A stretch of 64,000 nt of DNA, taken from the NCBI GenBank assembly GCA_022702705.1, contig CM040434.1:55416953-55480952 (forward strand). Direction: 5' to 3'. This DNA is from Papilionanthe hookeriana x Papilionanthe teres. Its lineage: Eukaryota > Streptophyta > Magnoliopsida > Asparagales > Orchidaceae. Under the pieces are notes generated by a model. That model saw only the letters and a program-made list of their open reading frames with translations, did not search any database and was not told the DNA's origin. How positions within the stretch are numbered: the first letter of the stretch is position 1; every line of letters begins with the position of its first letter. Positions 47,637-59,700 of this stretch are shown piece by piece. Made by a program: the position numbers and the translations under genes.

Positions 47637-48764
47637 GAGGCCGAATTCTAGTGTCTTAGTGTGTGTCTTTTGAGTCTTCAAAAAGTTTCTATAGAGTCTT
47701 TTATGTGTCTATTTTAGTAAGTCTGAGTGTGTTTAGTGAGTTTCTTTAATTTAATTGAGTGCTATTTAGAAGTTTGCTGTACTAGAAGGAAAAGTCAAAG
47801 GAACTTCAAGGAGTTTGCTTGGGGAGGAAATTAAGATAAGTATATTTGTTTATTGTTGTTAACTTTAAATGAAATCCATGCTTTGTTTTATTCCCATGCA
47901 TTCTGAGTAGTTTTCTTAATCTTTCTCCTTGTTTATGAAAATTATGCGGATTGATGAAATTAAATAAGAAGCACCTAATATATTAAAATAAATTGTGATA
48001 ATTTTTACTTAAAACTTAATTTACTTTCAATCTGGCCAATTGAGTTGTTAAAATATGTTGAATTATCAACTATAGTAAAAATTACATCTAATATTCAGGG
48101 AAGTCAAAAGCCTTGGAAGGCGGGTGCAAATAAATAGGGAAATATTAATTATCGGATGTAGAATTGGACATTTTAGTGTGACAAACTAAAATATTCAATT
48201 CGGTTCTACTGTTTGAGAGCTGAAGTGTAGATGTTAGCCCTCAGGTGAGGGGAACGTGGGAGCTCTGAAGTGGCAGCCGGTATCCTCCCGAGCTCTAGCG
48301 CAGATTCAGCGAATCGAACATAGGATTAGTCAATGTTCTTTGCGCCTGGACAAAGGGTAAAGGATAGGAATGCTCCTATTTGTCACAATACAATTTAAAA
48401 ATTATATTTAAATTCATCATTCACTTAATTTTCTAAAAACAAGGAGAAGGATACTTTTTCTGAATTATTTAAATCAACTTATTTCAAGCATTAGTTTACT
48501 TTAGTTTGCGATAGTTACTTTTAATTTCCGTTTACTATATTAGTAAGTAATTCCTTTTAATTTAGTTGATAACAAATCCGTTAAAAACTTCCTCGTGAGA
48601 TCGATAACCATGACTCCACTGTAGCCCCGTATTACTTAATACGATACGTATACTTGCGTAGAATCCACATTATACATTAAATCATATATCTATATTTAAA
48701 GCGGGATCAAGTTTTTGGTGTCGTTGCTATAAACATAAATTGCATACATATTAAAAGTGGGTCA

Positions 48765-48960
48765 AGCAACCATACCGACGAGGAGCAGCAATTTCTCAGC
48801 TTTTCAGCTGCAACTGCGCTTTCCTGAGAAACCATTGCGGAAGCTCGGCTACTTAATTGTTACGACATGTGTGAAAACTATCGTGGGCATGTATTGTTGA
48901 AAAATTGATCATTCTGCCCTTGTTTAGTAAATTTGTTTGTAATAGAACTGTGACGTTAAT
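48765..48960. other. Flank between element A and the copia remnant
   Basis: About 200 bp of unique-looking sequence starting AGCAACCATACC. No gene or repeat is recognised. The missing start of the copia 5' LTR may once have been here. Confidence 0.4.
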
Positions 48961-49042
48961 ATATTTAATATTTCAGAAGCAGAAACAAAAAATAAAATCA
49001 AAGGAATAAGGCAAGCAGCCTATTTGTTCAAAATCTTTAACA

Positions 49043-49054
49043 TGTTATCAGAGC
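49043..49054 (+). other. Copia primer-binding site (initiator tRNA-Met)
   Basis: TGTTATCAGAGC directly follows the LTR end ...TTTAACA; the usual plant copia PBS is TGGTATCAGAGC. Confidence 0.75.
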
Positions 49055-49768
49055 CAAGCTTTTGGCCTAACCACCAATAGACATTGGAGGACGGTCAAGA
49101 CTCCCTTCTCACCGGTCTTCTTGCGGGAATGGAGGAAGTATTTCCTTGCCTTTGTGAATCATTCGCCTTCATCTTCGACTCGAGCTCATTTCATCTTGCC
49201 TGCTACTTTCTACACTTTTTCTGCTTCAGCTTTGTCCGCTTCGACTTCGGCTTCTTCGTCGTACTCATGGATTAAAGGCTTCGACATTCCTTTCAAGATC
49301 GACGGTTTCAACTTCGGCAAATCCTAGAACTCTCGGCTTCAACACTCCCGGCTTCGGCACTCTCGACACTTTCGGCTTCGACATTCACGGCTTCAGCAGT
49401 CAAGGCTCGAGGACTTTATTGCTTCAACTTCAAATTTCTCTCTCTAATCCCATCTCTAGGCAGCAAGTCTCCCTGATTCTGCTTGTTCCCAGGTCTACGA
49501 CTGCTCTTTTGGTTTGCTCGACCGGGTTGTTCATTCTTATGGACAGCTTCATCTGTTCGTTTGTGTATCTGGTTGACGGCTTGGACTCGAACGCTCGATT
49601 CTTTCCTGTTCACACCAATACCTGCCTACTTGTCAACAATCCTATTTGAAAAGTCTTCTGATTTTCAAACTACTGATATATTTACTAAAGCAGTTCCTCG
49701 GCAACATCATCAGTTTGTTGTTGGCAAATTGATGCTTCTTACTCAGCCATCATCAATTTAAGAGGAGA

Positions 49769-50011
49769 TATTAATCAAGATTAATTGAAATCGGGCAAAA
49801 TTAAGTGTCCTTATTTAAATTGTTGTATTTAATCATGTATATTAATTTTACATATTCTTTCCTTATAGCTAAATGCTTAGATTTGGAATATGTATGACTA
49901 CAAAATATTATGTATTATTAGAATACTTAAATTAGATTGTATGGACTATTATTTATTGGAATGAAATCAAAGGAACAAGACAAGCCGCCTATTTATTTAA
50001 AATCTTTAACA
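49769..50011 (+). repeat. 3' LTR of the deleted copia element
   Basis: It follows the polypurine tract and ends CTTTAACA. The start (TATTAATC) lacks the expected TG, so the boundary may be off by a few bases or mutated. Confidence 0.6.
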
Positions 50012-50772
50012 CATAGATAGAATTTTCAAATGTCAATGATCAAAATTTTTTTGAAATTAATTATAATTTAAATTATTTTCAAGCTCCAAAAACTACTTAA
50101 TTATATATAAATTAATAAACAAAGTGATCTTCATGAGCTAATAAATAAAAACGGCATTGACATACATATCACCCAATTCCTATGTATTTACATATCTAAC
50201 ATCTAAATATTACATTTTCATATTTATACGGCCTAAATTTTTTATACAACATCCAAAATATCAATATTTTAGTTAAAAAAATAAAGTAAAATGTATGTTT
50301 TGTATTGGTTACATGTATATATATAGTTTAAGTATTAAATGTGTAAATACATAAAAGTTTAGTGACCTCCCTAAATAAAAATAATTCAAGTGGTCGATCG
50401 CACGGCCTAGAGAGAACATTATATATTCACAGAATTGACAAATTGCACAAAAGTCGTCTGCTGTTTACCCAGTAGCATCGGATTCTCTCTCCTCACAAAT
50501 AAACAATTACCTGATTACGTTTCACCAGGTCAGCATTACACCCTCGTGCAGAGTGTGAGGCGGGCCGTGCGGTAACGGCAGCTCAGCGACTCCACGGCGT
50601 AACTTTCATGCGTTGCCCTCTGGTTCTCTCTCTTCTTAAATATGGTTTGCCGTCAGCTTTCCGGAGGGCTGAAAACATCAAATACTCGTTAGCTTTTGAG
50701 CGTACGTCTCTTTGTTGCTGAGAGCGTTGAAAGGGAGGGAAACTCAAGAGGAACGAGCTCGGATCTTGAAAC
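50012..50772 (+). promoter_or_regulatory. Promoter and 5' UTR region of the GDT1-like gene
   Basis: The 760 bp before the ATG change from AT-rich (to about 50400) to more GC-rich. CATTATATATTCAC at 50417-50430 is a possible TATA box, which would give a 5' UTR of about 310 bp. CTTCTTAAATATGG near 50631 is an alternative. The copia element ends at the left edge and may supply part of the upstream sequence. Confidence 0.4.
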
Positions 50773-53700
50773 ATGGATTCGTCTCTCCTCGAGGTATGTT
50801 TCCGGCCATTGATTGCTCTTTGCCGTTTATTCCGGCTATGGATGCTGTCAATTAAAGCTAAATCTCTCTTGTTGTACTTTTGTTATGTGTTTATAACGTG
50901 ATTAGGGTTTCACAAAGTCGCTGGCGATGACTGTGTTGTCCGAGATCGGAGACAAGACGTTCTTTGCCGCTGCGGTGGGTGAGCTCGTGCCTCCTCTGTT
51001 TATTTGATAAAAAATGTTTCGCTTCGGGGCCGATTTTATTCCAATGATTGACCTATGACAGTAGTTAGACTTGAATCTGCTTGTTGATATAACCGGGGGC
51101 TCTGCCGTAATCGGTTTTCTTGGGGGCGCGGAATGCTTGGATGTTAGCTTTGTTTGTATTGTTGTAAAGTTTTCTCCAGAAAGTTATTTTAGTTATTTTT
51201 ATGTATTTATGTTTGGATCTGTTTCTCGTTGCTTGCACTTGTTATACAATCTGATTAGAGACCTCATCTTGACATTTTCAGCTAATGATTGGTGATTAAT
51301 GATCTCGATTTTCACTTTTGGGATTCTTTTGAATGCATAAATTTCGTTTGCTTGTTTGGTGAGTTAGTTAGTGGCATCAAAGTCGATTTAACTAATCTTG
51401 GGTAAGTTGAATTTGACTTTGAGACACCTCCATTTCCAACAAATTAGTCTGATGGGATATTAGCCAAAGTGATTTGGACATGTTTGTTTCCTACTTTCAG
51501 CTCGACATTATATAGTCATCAGTGTCAAGTTTCATTTTTTTTTTTTTTGGGTTCTTGCTGATAGCTCGATGCGCTAGACCTGTCAGCTTGATTCTTTCTG
51601 ATTTACATCTTGTGGCATACTAGAGTTATCTGCTTTGCCTTCATGGAAGCAGTTTTACCCCGATCAATTACATCATTTTGGGAACCAATTCCATGAAACT
51701 GCTCTCGCAACCTTGGTCTCCTTTGTCATTTTGTTGATTGCTTGACATCCTAGAGTTGTTGGCTTATTGTCCTGTCCCAGGAAAAGTAATAATCTTGACC
51801 TTATTAATAGCTCAGCATTTTAGAGTTGGTTTATCGACTCATTTCAGGTGGCTTGGGTCTCCCTGCAGCACGTCCAGGCCTCCATTTGACCAGTTTTTCT
51901 CAAGACCTCTCTCTATAAAGTTACCTTCTAAGCATCCCTCACTCATAGCACCTTGCCAACAGCTTGACATCCTAAAGCTTTCAGCTTAGTGCCATGTTCC
52001 CACTGATTCAACCGCTAGTCCTTTGCCGATAGCTCGAGATTCTAGAGTTTTCGACCGGTTATCCTTCCTAAGATTTCAAGGTTTTGCCCTATGCCGACAT
52101 TCTCTTGACATCTTAAAGGTGTAAGCATATCAACTTCTTTATTGGCTCGGCGTTAACTGCTTGATAATTGCAGACAACTTGACATTTTTGAGCTGCTGGT
52201 TTGTCAACTTCTTTTCGCCAAAGTTAAGGTCATCCAATTATCCGGAGCGTGGCATTAACTTCAACTTAGCACGCATTGATAACTCGATATCAACTTTTTG
52301 CTTGACCAATTGTCAACTTCACCTCATCTTCTTTCCTTCTTAACAAGTCATTAACTATCTTCTTAGCTGCTAGTCTTCTCAGTAAAGTGCCAAACGGCTT
52401 CCTTCGCACTCCTCCGACAAGTCAAAGACAATTTTATGCTAAATTTTCCTAGGACTTATTGAATTATGTTCTTATTTGCACCTTCTTACTTTTTTGGCAA
52501 ATTGACCCCTTTTTGCAATCATGCACTTTTTCTTCTTGGCATTTGCTGATTGTTTAACATTGTAGAGCCATCGACAGCCTTGAATATTTCTAACTTCTCA
52601 ACTTCTGAACAAATCGATGACTATCTCCTTACCCTTACCAACAGCTTAACAATCTAGAACTGTCGGCTCAACAGTGGAGTCCCAGGCATCAAATCTCTCT
52701 GTGTTGTCTTTCCTCGCAATAAGCTTAGCAGCGTAGAGCCAACCAGTGGGTTTCATTTATCGACAACATGGCACCCTTCATCACTTATCACCATCCTCAT
52801 GATACTGTCCCTTTGCATAACTATTGTTGTCTTATTGAAAATGTCAACTCACCACCCAATGGGTCCCTTTCTTTTGTAAAGTCAATTGTTGTCTCACATC
52901 TAACTCTATAATTAACTCTCATCAGTATTTGCATCATCACCTGCCACTTGCCAGAATAATTAGCGCCCAATGCCATCTCGAAAAAGGAATAAAGATATCA
53001 TGACATCATCCTAGATCCTTCCCTTAGTTGTGTGGTTGCCGAAGAAGGAAAATATTTTCTTGGCAGCCATGATATCGCCTTCATCTAGTTCTAACAAGCC
53101 ACCAACTTCAGTGAGCCTAAATTTTGTAACCCATTATCTTCTTTTCGACTTGTTGGCATCTGAAAATTTTCATTTTGGCCTTGGTTTGTTGACATGTCTT
53201 CTTTGTCTTGCACCATAGAGTCAACATGTCTAAATCACATTGACAGGTCCAATAGAGCTCCTAAGGAAATTTGATCATTCATGCAAAAATTTTTAATCAT
53301 TTGACGGATGGTGATATAGCCCATAGTTTCAATAACACACTTGCTTTAAATGTATGTACTATTGGGCAAGGTCTCTTATACTGAGGGGGTATATTTATTG
53401 CATTGTACTTCTTTCGAGCTTGCATACCATCATTTTAATGTTTTATAGGACCATTTGTAGATTTATTACTTTTCATATAAATTATTTTGTTCTTAGCAAG
53501 GCAAGTGTTATTGGAGTTGTTGAAATCAGGAACGAAATATTAGTGATGATGAAATAATTAAAATCAAATAATGCGAATGGTTGATGAATGAACTATTAGC
53601 CAAAAGAGAAGAGCCACAAGGGTGTTCATTAATAAGGACTAACTTGAATCCAATGCCAATGGTTGATGAATGAACTATTAGCCAAAAGAGAGGAGCCACA

Positions 53701-56700
53701 AGGATCTTCATTAATAAGGGCTAACTTGAATTCTTTTATATTTTGGAGATTGGCAGTATACCTTCTTACTTTTTATTCGCTTTTTGGCATAAAGAATTTG
53801 AAACTTTTTATCTACAAGCTTTTCTGTGCTAGAAATGCTTACATTAGCAGAACAAAAAGAGAGTAGGGTAAGAAACATTCAATTTGACTAGTATCCTAGC
53901 CACTAACTATCTATATAGCCTTACAATAACAAACTTCCACTATAAGTGATGTACCAAAAGTTTAGCCAAGATAATTAAAAATTTATTAATTAAAGTAGTG
54001 AAATCTTGTGTGAACATTCTTATGTTATATGAAAAGGAATGAAAAAAAAGATAGCTAAGTTGGTTAGAAATTCATATTATTTCTCTCAATGGTCTGATAG
54101 ATCATATATATAAATTAACAGAAACTGATAAGCTCCAATTTAGTGTGAAAATAGAGGTAATTTACCTCTGTGATGTAACATAGTCCATAATGTCAATATG
54201 TCCAACAGAGTCATTAACAGATTATGATACTACTTTCTAAACAAATTTGAATTATTGATTATTTTATAAATGAGTATCATGTAAGGTTATCCATTCCACC
54301 ATCTTCTACTGATGTGAATGAAGCTATGGGGCTGAAGCACCCAGCCATAGCCACCCATCTAGAGAATAAAGCTGGTTTTATAAGCTGGCCCTGTGTTTTC
54401 TTTATTGAGAACTGGCACAATTTCATGACAACTGATATTTCAAAGGGTTTCAATAATGTTACTAAAATTGCACGCTTCTATCTGGTGATTTTCTTTGAAG
54501 TTTTTGGGACACAATATAAAAGTAATTTTTTGATAAATTTCCCATTGTGGAGACTATGATACATATTTTGGCAAAAAAAGACGAGAACCTCTTATATAAG
54601 GCTCAAAATTTGATTTTCTACCGTGATAGTGCATTTGAATTGCATTTATTTAACGGTGAACTTAGCAATAATGTTAATTTGTGTGAGTATATTTACAAGT
54701 TAAGAATTTGATATGATGGGTCTTTTGTACGAACAAGCTTTGGTAGAAGCTTTAGTTGAAGGGTTTATTTTAACTCATGCTCCAGGTTTTATATGTAGGA
54801 AGTATGATAGGTTGCATATATTGAAAATATATATGCAGTTGAAAGGAGGACATATTGGAGGTTTGTGATGAAATAAACAACATTATTGTGTTACTCCTAT
54901 TAGTGAAGCCGAAGAGAGTCATTCAACTAAATTTAGAAGGCCTTTAAATGGGAGAATAATGTATGACAATGTAGGTGCAACTGGTATGTGGTGAAATGCT
55001 ATTACAGGGTTAGTTGCAGAGTGCGGTGAAATGCTATTACAGGGTTAGTTGCAGAGTGCCTACAATCTTCATAATAGTTTTTAGTATAATTATCTAGTCA
55101 TTATTACAACATTCTAATTTTATTTGATGCATTGAGTGCTTTGATTTAATATAAATTTTGAAGTAATGTTCTGATTAGTTATACTCATTGATATAATGCT
55201 TGTCCTTTTGATGGTATGTAGATGCAAGCAATTGATTGGTCATACTCATGACATGGTTTGAACTCGCAGTTTAAGCAAAGTTTGAACTGGCTTTGAACTA
55301 TGTTGGACATGGTTTGAATAAATTTTTTATGTTGTTCAAACTATAATTCAGATAGAAACCAGTTAGAACAATTTTTTTTTGTTCATACTTAAAGAGGGGG
55401 CATTTTGGTCTGACACAAACTTTGGGTATTTTCTTAATAAAATAAGCAACAAACATGTTTGGCCATTTTTGGGTTTTATGAAGTCAAATTTCCTAATTTT
55501 AGTTTCCTCCTATATGCTTTACTAAGGTAATGTTTTGACTGAGCCCTGTTGTCCTACAAACTGGGCTTCATAACAATTGAGCAGTATGTTTGTTTTTTGG
55601 GTCTTTAGATTTTTTTGAGTAGTACAGATGCATTGTGAAGATTGTGTGTAGCATTTATATTTTTAGAGTTCCTATACCTGCACTTTATAAATTTTCTTCA
55701 ATGAGTAAACCATGATACTTGATTATTTATTTTCTTAGATATTGGCCATGCGTCATCCCCGCAGGCTTGTTTTAGGAGGTTGCTTGTCAGCACTGATTGT
55801 AAGTATTATTTCATTTTTTTCTCTGGTCAATGCTAATTTTTGTGGTGGCTTGAGAGAAATATCTATTGTTACTTTTGTTGCTTCACAGGTAATGACAATC
55901 TTATCAGTTTTTTTTGGTTGGGCTGCCCCTAACCTGGTAAGTAGATTGGTCAGACTTTTGTAACAGGGAATGCTGATGTTGAAGTTCAGCACTTCTATTC
56001 TTATTGGCATTTTGTTGTTTCTTTTCAAATTTTATATTGTTAATTAGGCAACACAATTTTTATTCGTTTTGAACTATATAGAGATCTGTTCCAATTGTTT
56101 TTCAACTCTTAAAAAAATGTTTTTATCATCTTCTAGCACAAGTCTATTCTTTATTGGGTGTGGTGAGGAAGAGTTAAATCTTGATTCCTTTGTTGCCCGC
56201 TTGCCATGCAAAAATAAGTTATTGCTTTCCTAGGTGATCAACATATTCATCTTCTAATTGTCGGGAATGAAACAAACAATCCCTTTCAACTTAACCAGGG
56301 CTTAGCTTCGATTAGAAACTAAAGCTCACTACAGAATATTGTTGCACAAATTCGAGAAAACTGAAACAAAAATTACGAAATTCAGAAAAGCACACATGAA
56401 TTTAACTTGGAAAAACCCAATAACAAAAAAAAAAAAAACTACAGAGCCACACCAAGAAATTCCACTATAAATCTAGAAAGTTTTACATAGAAGATACTTA
56501 GATTTCCTCTCTATTATCGAAAGAGTTTACAGGATCGCGCTTCAATTCTTCCCTCTCGATAGAGAGACACATGACAAAATCTCATCTCCGATGCTTCTCA
56601 CATTCATCAGTAAAATGTCAAAGGAACTTGTGCACGGGTACTGCACTTTGGAACTTGCAACTTTCGCTGCTTGAAATAAGCCTCTTAAGTCGAATCTTGC

Positions 56701-59700
56701 AATAACCGCATCAGGTGCATAAGTGCCTTAAATTGGGCGCTGGAGCGTCAGCCTCTAGGAATAATACACCTGTAAACCGAGGTGTGGGCTTAGGAGCGCC
56801 CACAGTTGGGCTCATGAGTGCCCCTGGTTGACGCAGGGGTGTCCGGTTATTGGGTGTAGGAGCCATCTAGGTGCAAGTGCGCCCATGGATTCGTATAGGT
56901 GTGACTATGAACGTGCCTGCTGCCAATCATTTGGTTTCCTCTCTTGCCTGCTGCTGTGGCTGCGGTGCTTCTGGGTCCTCAAATCAGGCTCCACACCATA
57001 ACAATCTCCCACTTGGAGATTGAATGCACACAATACATGTCCTCCATATCTACACCTCCATTTGTACCATCTTCATAGTCACGTGTCGTGGTGTGGCTTT
57101 CCCCTGTCATGAAATCCAATTGGAGCCAAGCGTATTTTTAGTTTCTCAATTGTCACCATATTTGTCAAGATATTCGCGGATTCTGAGCTGCGTGTATCTT
57201 TTCCAAGAATAACGGCCCGTCTTTTTGGAGAGCAAATAAAATGATATCTCAGTTGAATGTGTTTTGTCCTGACATAAAAAACAACTTTCCTAGCTTGATG
57301 AATCTTACTCGTACTATTATTGTGAAACCTCCCAATCCCTTGTCCCTCGCCTAAATTTGCCATAAAATTTTGTAGCCAAATTATCTCTTTGCTAGCCTCA
57401 GTGATGTCAATATATTCGGTCTCCATATTTAGAAAGTGCAACGATCTTCTATAACTTGGAAACCCAACTCGTCGCTTTGTTCCCCAAATTGAATATATAT
57501 CATGTTATACTTCTCATACTATCCATATTTTCTACCAGATTTGAATCTACAAATCTCTGTAAACTGATCCCTACACTTCCATAGCAAAGTGCCATGTTGA
57601 CTGTTCCCCTTAAGTACATGACAATCCACTTTACTGCCTCCCAATAATGTCTGTCTGGATTGTCCATTACCTGTTGACTGCTCCCAATGCATACGTAATA
57701 TATGGTATGATACAAATCATTGCGTACATCAAACTTTCAACTGCTGAAGCATACACAGTTCTCTCCATAGGTGCATGCTCTGCTTCAGAGTTAAGCGATG
57801 ACTCCTTAGATAGTTTGAAGTGACTATTTAAGGGGTTGCTAACTGGTTTTGTCTCACTAATGTTAAATCTCTGTAGAATCTTTTCAACATACTCTGCCTG
57901 AGACAACTTCAGTGTTCCTGCCCTCCTGTATTTGCTGATTCTTATCTCGATGTTCTTTCACCTAAATCGTTCAGCTCAAACTCACTTGATAATTGCTCAT
58001 TTAAGTCCATGTTTTTTTCCATATTCGTCCCTGCAATCAGTACGTTATCAACACCCCCAAATCTCACAACTATGTTGAAAATTTAAACGATGCATTGTTG
58101 AAATCGGTTGTTGGCATCGGGGCGCCGTAATATTGGCGCTATGACGCTCCAAGGGTTGCTAATCTCTAGGCACTGCAATTGTCGTGCTCTCGGGTTTCTA
58201 AACCTGGACTAGGCCCTTTGGGCGCTGGGCCAAGGCTTGCTTCCGGTCGCTGCGGCGCCCAATACAACAACAACAAGCCTTTATTCGCTTTGTAGGGTCA
58301 GCTACATGAATCCTTTTTTCTCCATTGCTTCCTATTGAGTGTCATATTTTTATTTAATTCTAATAGATTAAGAACATTTTTTATACAGTATGCCCAAGTT
58401 TTTTTAGGTCTACCTCTACGACTCCCGATACAGAAAATAAATCTTTTGGGGGGTTAGAGCCCCAAAAAGAGGGGGGATCCCGTAACCCTCGACAGACTCA
58501 TTGTCAAGCATGAACAACGAAAAGTTAGGGCTCAGAGTGAACATTTGATCAACAAATCATGCGCTACATAAGAACACATTGATGCCCTTATTTCCACGGC
58601 AACATCCTTCTTGGAGGACTCTTTAATCCCACATGATTTCTCTATCATTGTTTGGGGGCCACCGGTAGAATTCACCATGGTCTTTTTTCCTCTTTGCCTC
58701 TTTAATCAGGGCTTTGCTTGGACTTTATTCTATTTCCCTTGAAGGATGACGGCCATAGATTCAATGATTGCTCAAGGTATTGCTAGCTTTGATAGTGAAA
58801 AATGTTTCTGTCGCATTTTGAATGTCTATTTAAGTTCAAAATGAGAGGGAAAGTATGGTAATCCATTTTTTGCACTCATTCCTAAACATCTTGTGGCGTA
58901 ACATGCTAATATGCTCGAGTCATCTAGATTGACTGAATTTGTTGAGATGGTTGACTTTCATATGCTGCCGAGTCGGTAAATAATATCCTAAAGATTTCCT
59001 AACCTCCAAGCTTCCCCATTAATCCAAGTAGCTTATCAAAACCTCATAACGATTAACATGCTTTCCCTTATCATCCCAACTGCTAAAGGAACTGTTTAGC
59101 CTGTTACCTTGCCAACCCATATAGGCATCAGCTATAGTGCCCGATATTTCTTGTGCAACACCAAATTGCAAGTAGCATTACTTGAGTTGATCAAATTGTG
59201 GGGACTTGATGTGACAATCATCACTCAATCTCCTCATACATGCTAATTTACTACATCATATTAAGTGCTATGCCATTTGAGCCATCTCTTGAATCTATAG
59301 GGGCCACCTCTAGATTCTTTTATGTCTGGTGGATGGTTCTAGGTTTAGAGCACTGACGAGAACATCATTTACTTAAGTGGGAGAGATTGTGAAACTTCTT
59401 AAGTAGAATAAAACTAAACTCGTGAACATAGGGTGCCTTTTGGTGTAATAGTTGGAGTTTCAACAAACATTCAAAAGTTAAGCATGTCATATGGGAGCAC
59501 TCCTATAATAAGTGACATCCTGAGAAGTACACTAATGTGACAAAACCGTAAGCCCATTAGGCCATAGCGCATGATATTTCGATGGATGAGAGTTAAGGCG
59601 TGCCAGTGACTCTATCTTTTATTCTCTAGCACTCTTTCTTAACCACCTGTCGCTCATTGGCCATTGGATGATATATCAGTGTTCACAGGAAGTTAGGTAG

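Larger units (their letters stand above)
1..48764 (+). mobile_element. Element A: Athila-like Ty3/gypsy LTR retrotransposon, interrupted by element B, 5' end outside window
   Basis: The left edge (1-583) matches 48180-48764 almost base for base, so these are the two LTRs of one element, and the first ~960 bp of the 5' LTR lie before the window. A tRNA-Asp PBS, a Gag with the Athila-type PRPLRDYA motif, a gag-PR-RT-RNaseH-integrase order on the + strand and extra ORFs of the plant transposon protein kind after integrase all point to the Athila lineage. Element B occupies 3913-40028. Without B the element is about 13.6 kb. LTR divergence and many frameshifts suggest an older insertion than B. 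A target duplication cannot be checked because the left end is missing; the right flank is AGCAA. Confidence 0.9.
47220..48764 (+). repeat. Element A 3' LTR (1545 bp)
   Basis: It runs from TGATCAC after the polypurine tract to GTGGGTCA at 48764; its last 585 bp match window positions 1-583. It includes palindrome cluster 3 (47397-47556) and a likely TATA box CTCTATAAATAG at 47625-47636. The LTR end is close to the host gene, 2.0 kb upstream of its ATG. Confidence 0.9.
48975..50011 (+). mobile_element. Deleted Ty1/copia element
   Basis: The 5' LTR end (to ...CTTTAACA at 49042) and the 3' LTR end (50011) share AATCAAAGGAA..AAG.CAAGC.GCCTATTT and AAATCTTTAACA. A PBS-like TGTTATCAGAGC (49043-49054, one mismatch to the initiator tRNA-Met PBS) follows the first. 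A copia RNase H tail (FQTTDIFTKAVPRQHHQF, 49662-49715), a polypurine tract AAGAGGAGA (49760-49768) and the 3' LTR (49769-50011) close it. Only about 700 bp of interior remain, so it is deleted or non-autonomous. The first part of the 5' LTR is missing. Confidence 0.75.
50975..55738 (+). other. Intron 2 of the GDT1-like gene (4764 bp)
   Basis: It starts GTGGGT and ends TTTTCTTAG. It contains a degenerate tandem array (51561-52748), an 82-bp duplication (53570-53733), a MULE-like fragment (54314-54559) and a 35-bp duplication (54989-55058). I see no other gene in it. Confidence 0.85.

Noticed and set aside
49084..49761. Short ORFs with hydrophobic stretches after the copia PBS
   Set aside because: They overlap in several frames inside the deleted copia element; only the RNase H tail at 49662-49715 is recognisable.
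55753..56028. 91-codon minus-strand ORF
   Set aside because: It is the antisense of exons 3 and 4 of the GDT1-like gene and their introns.
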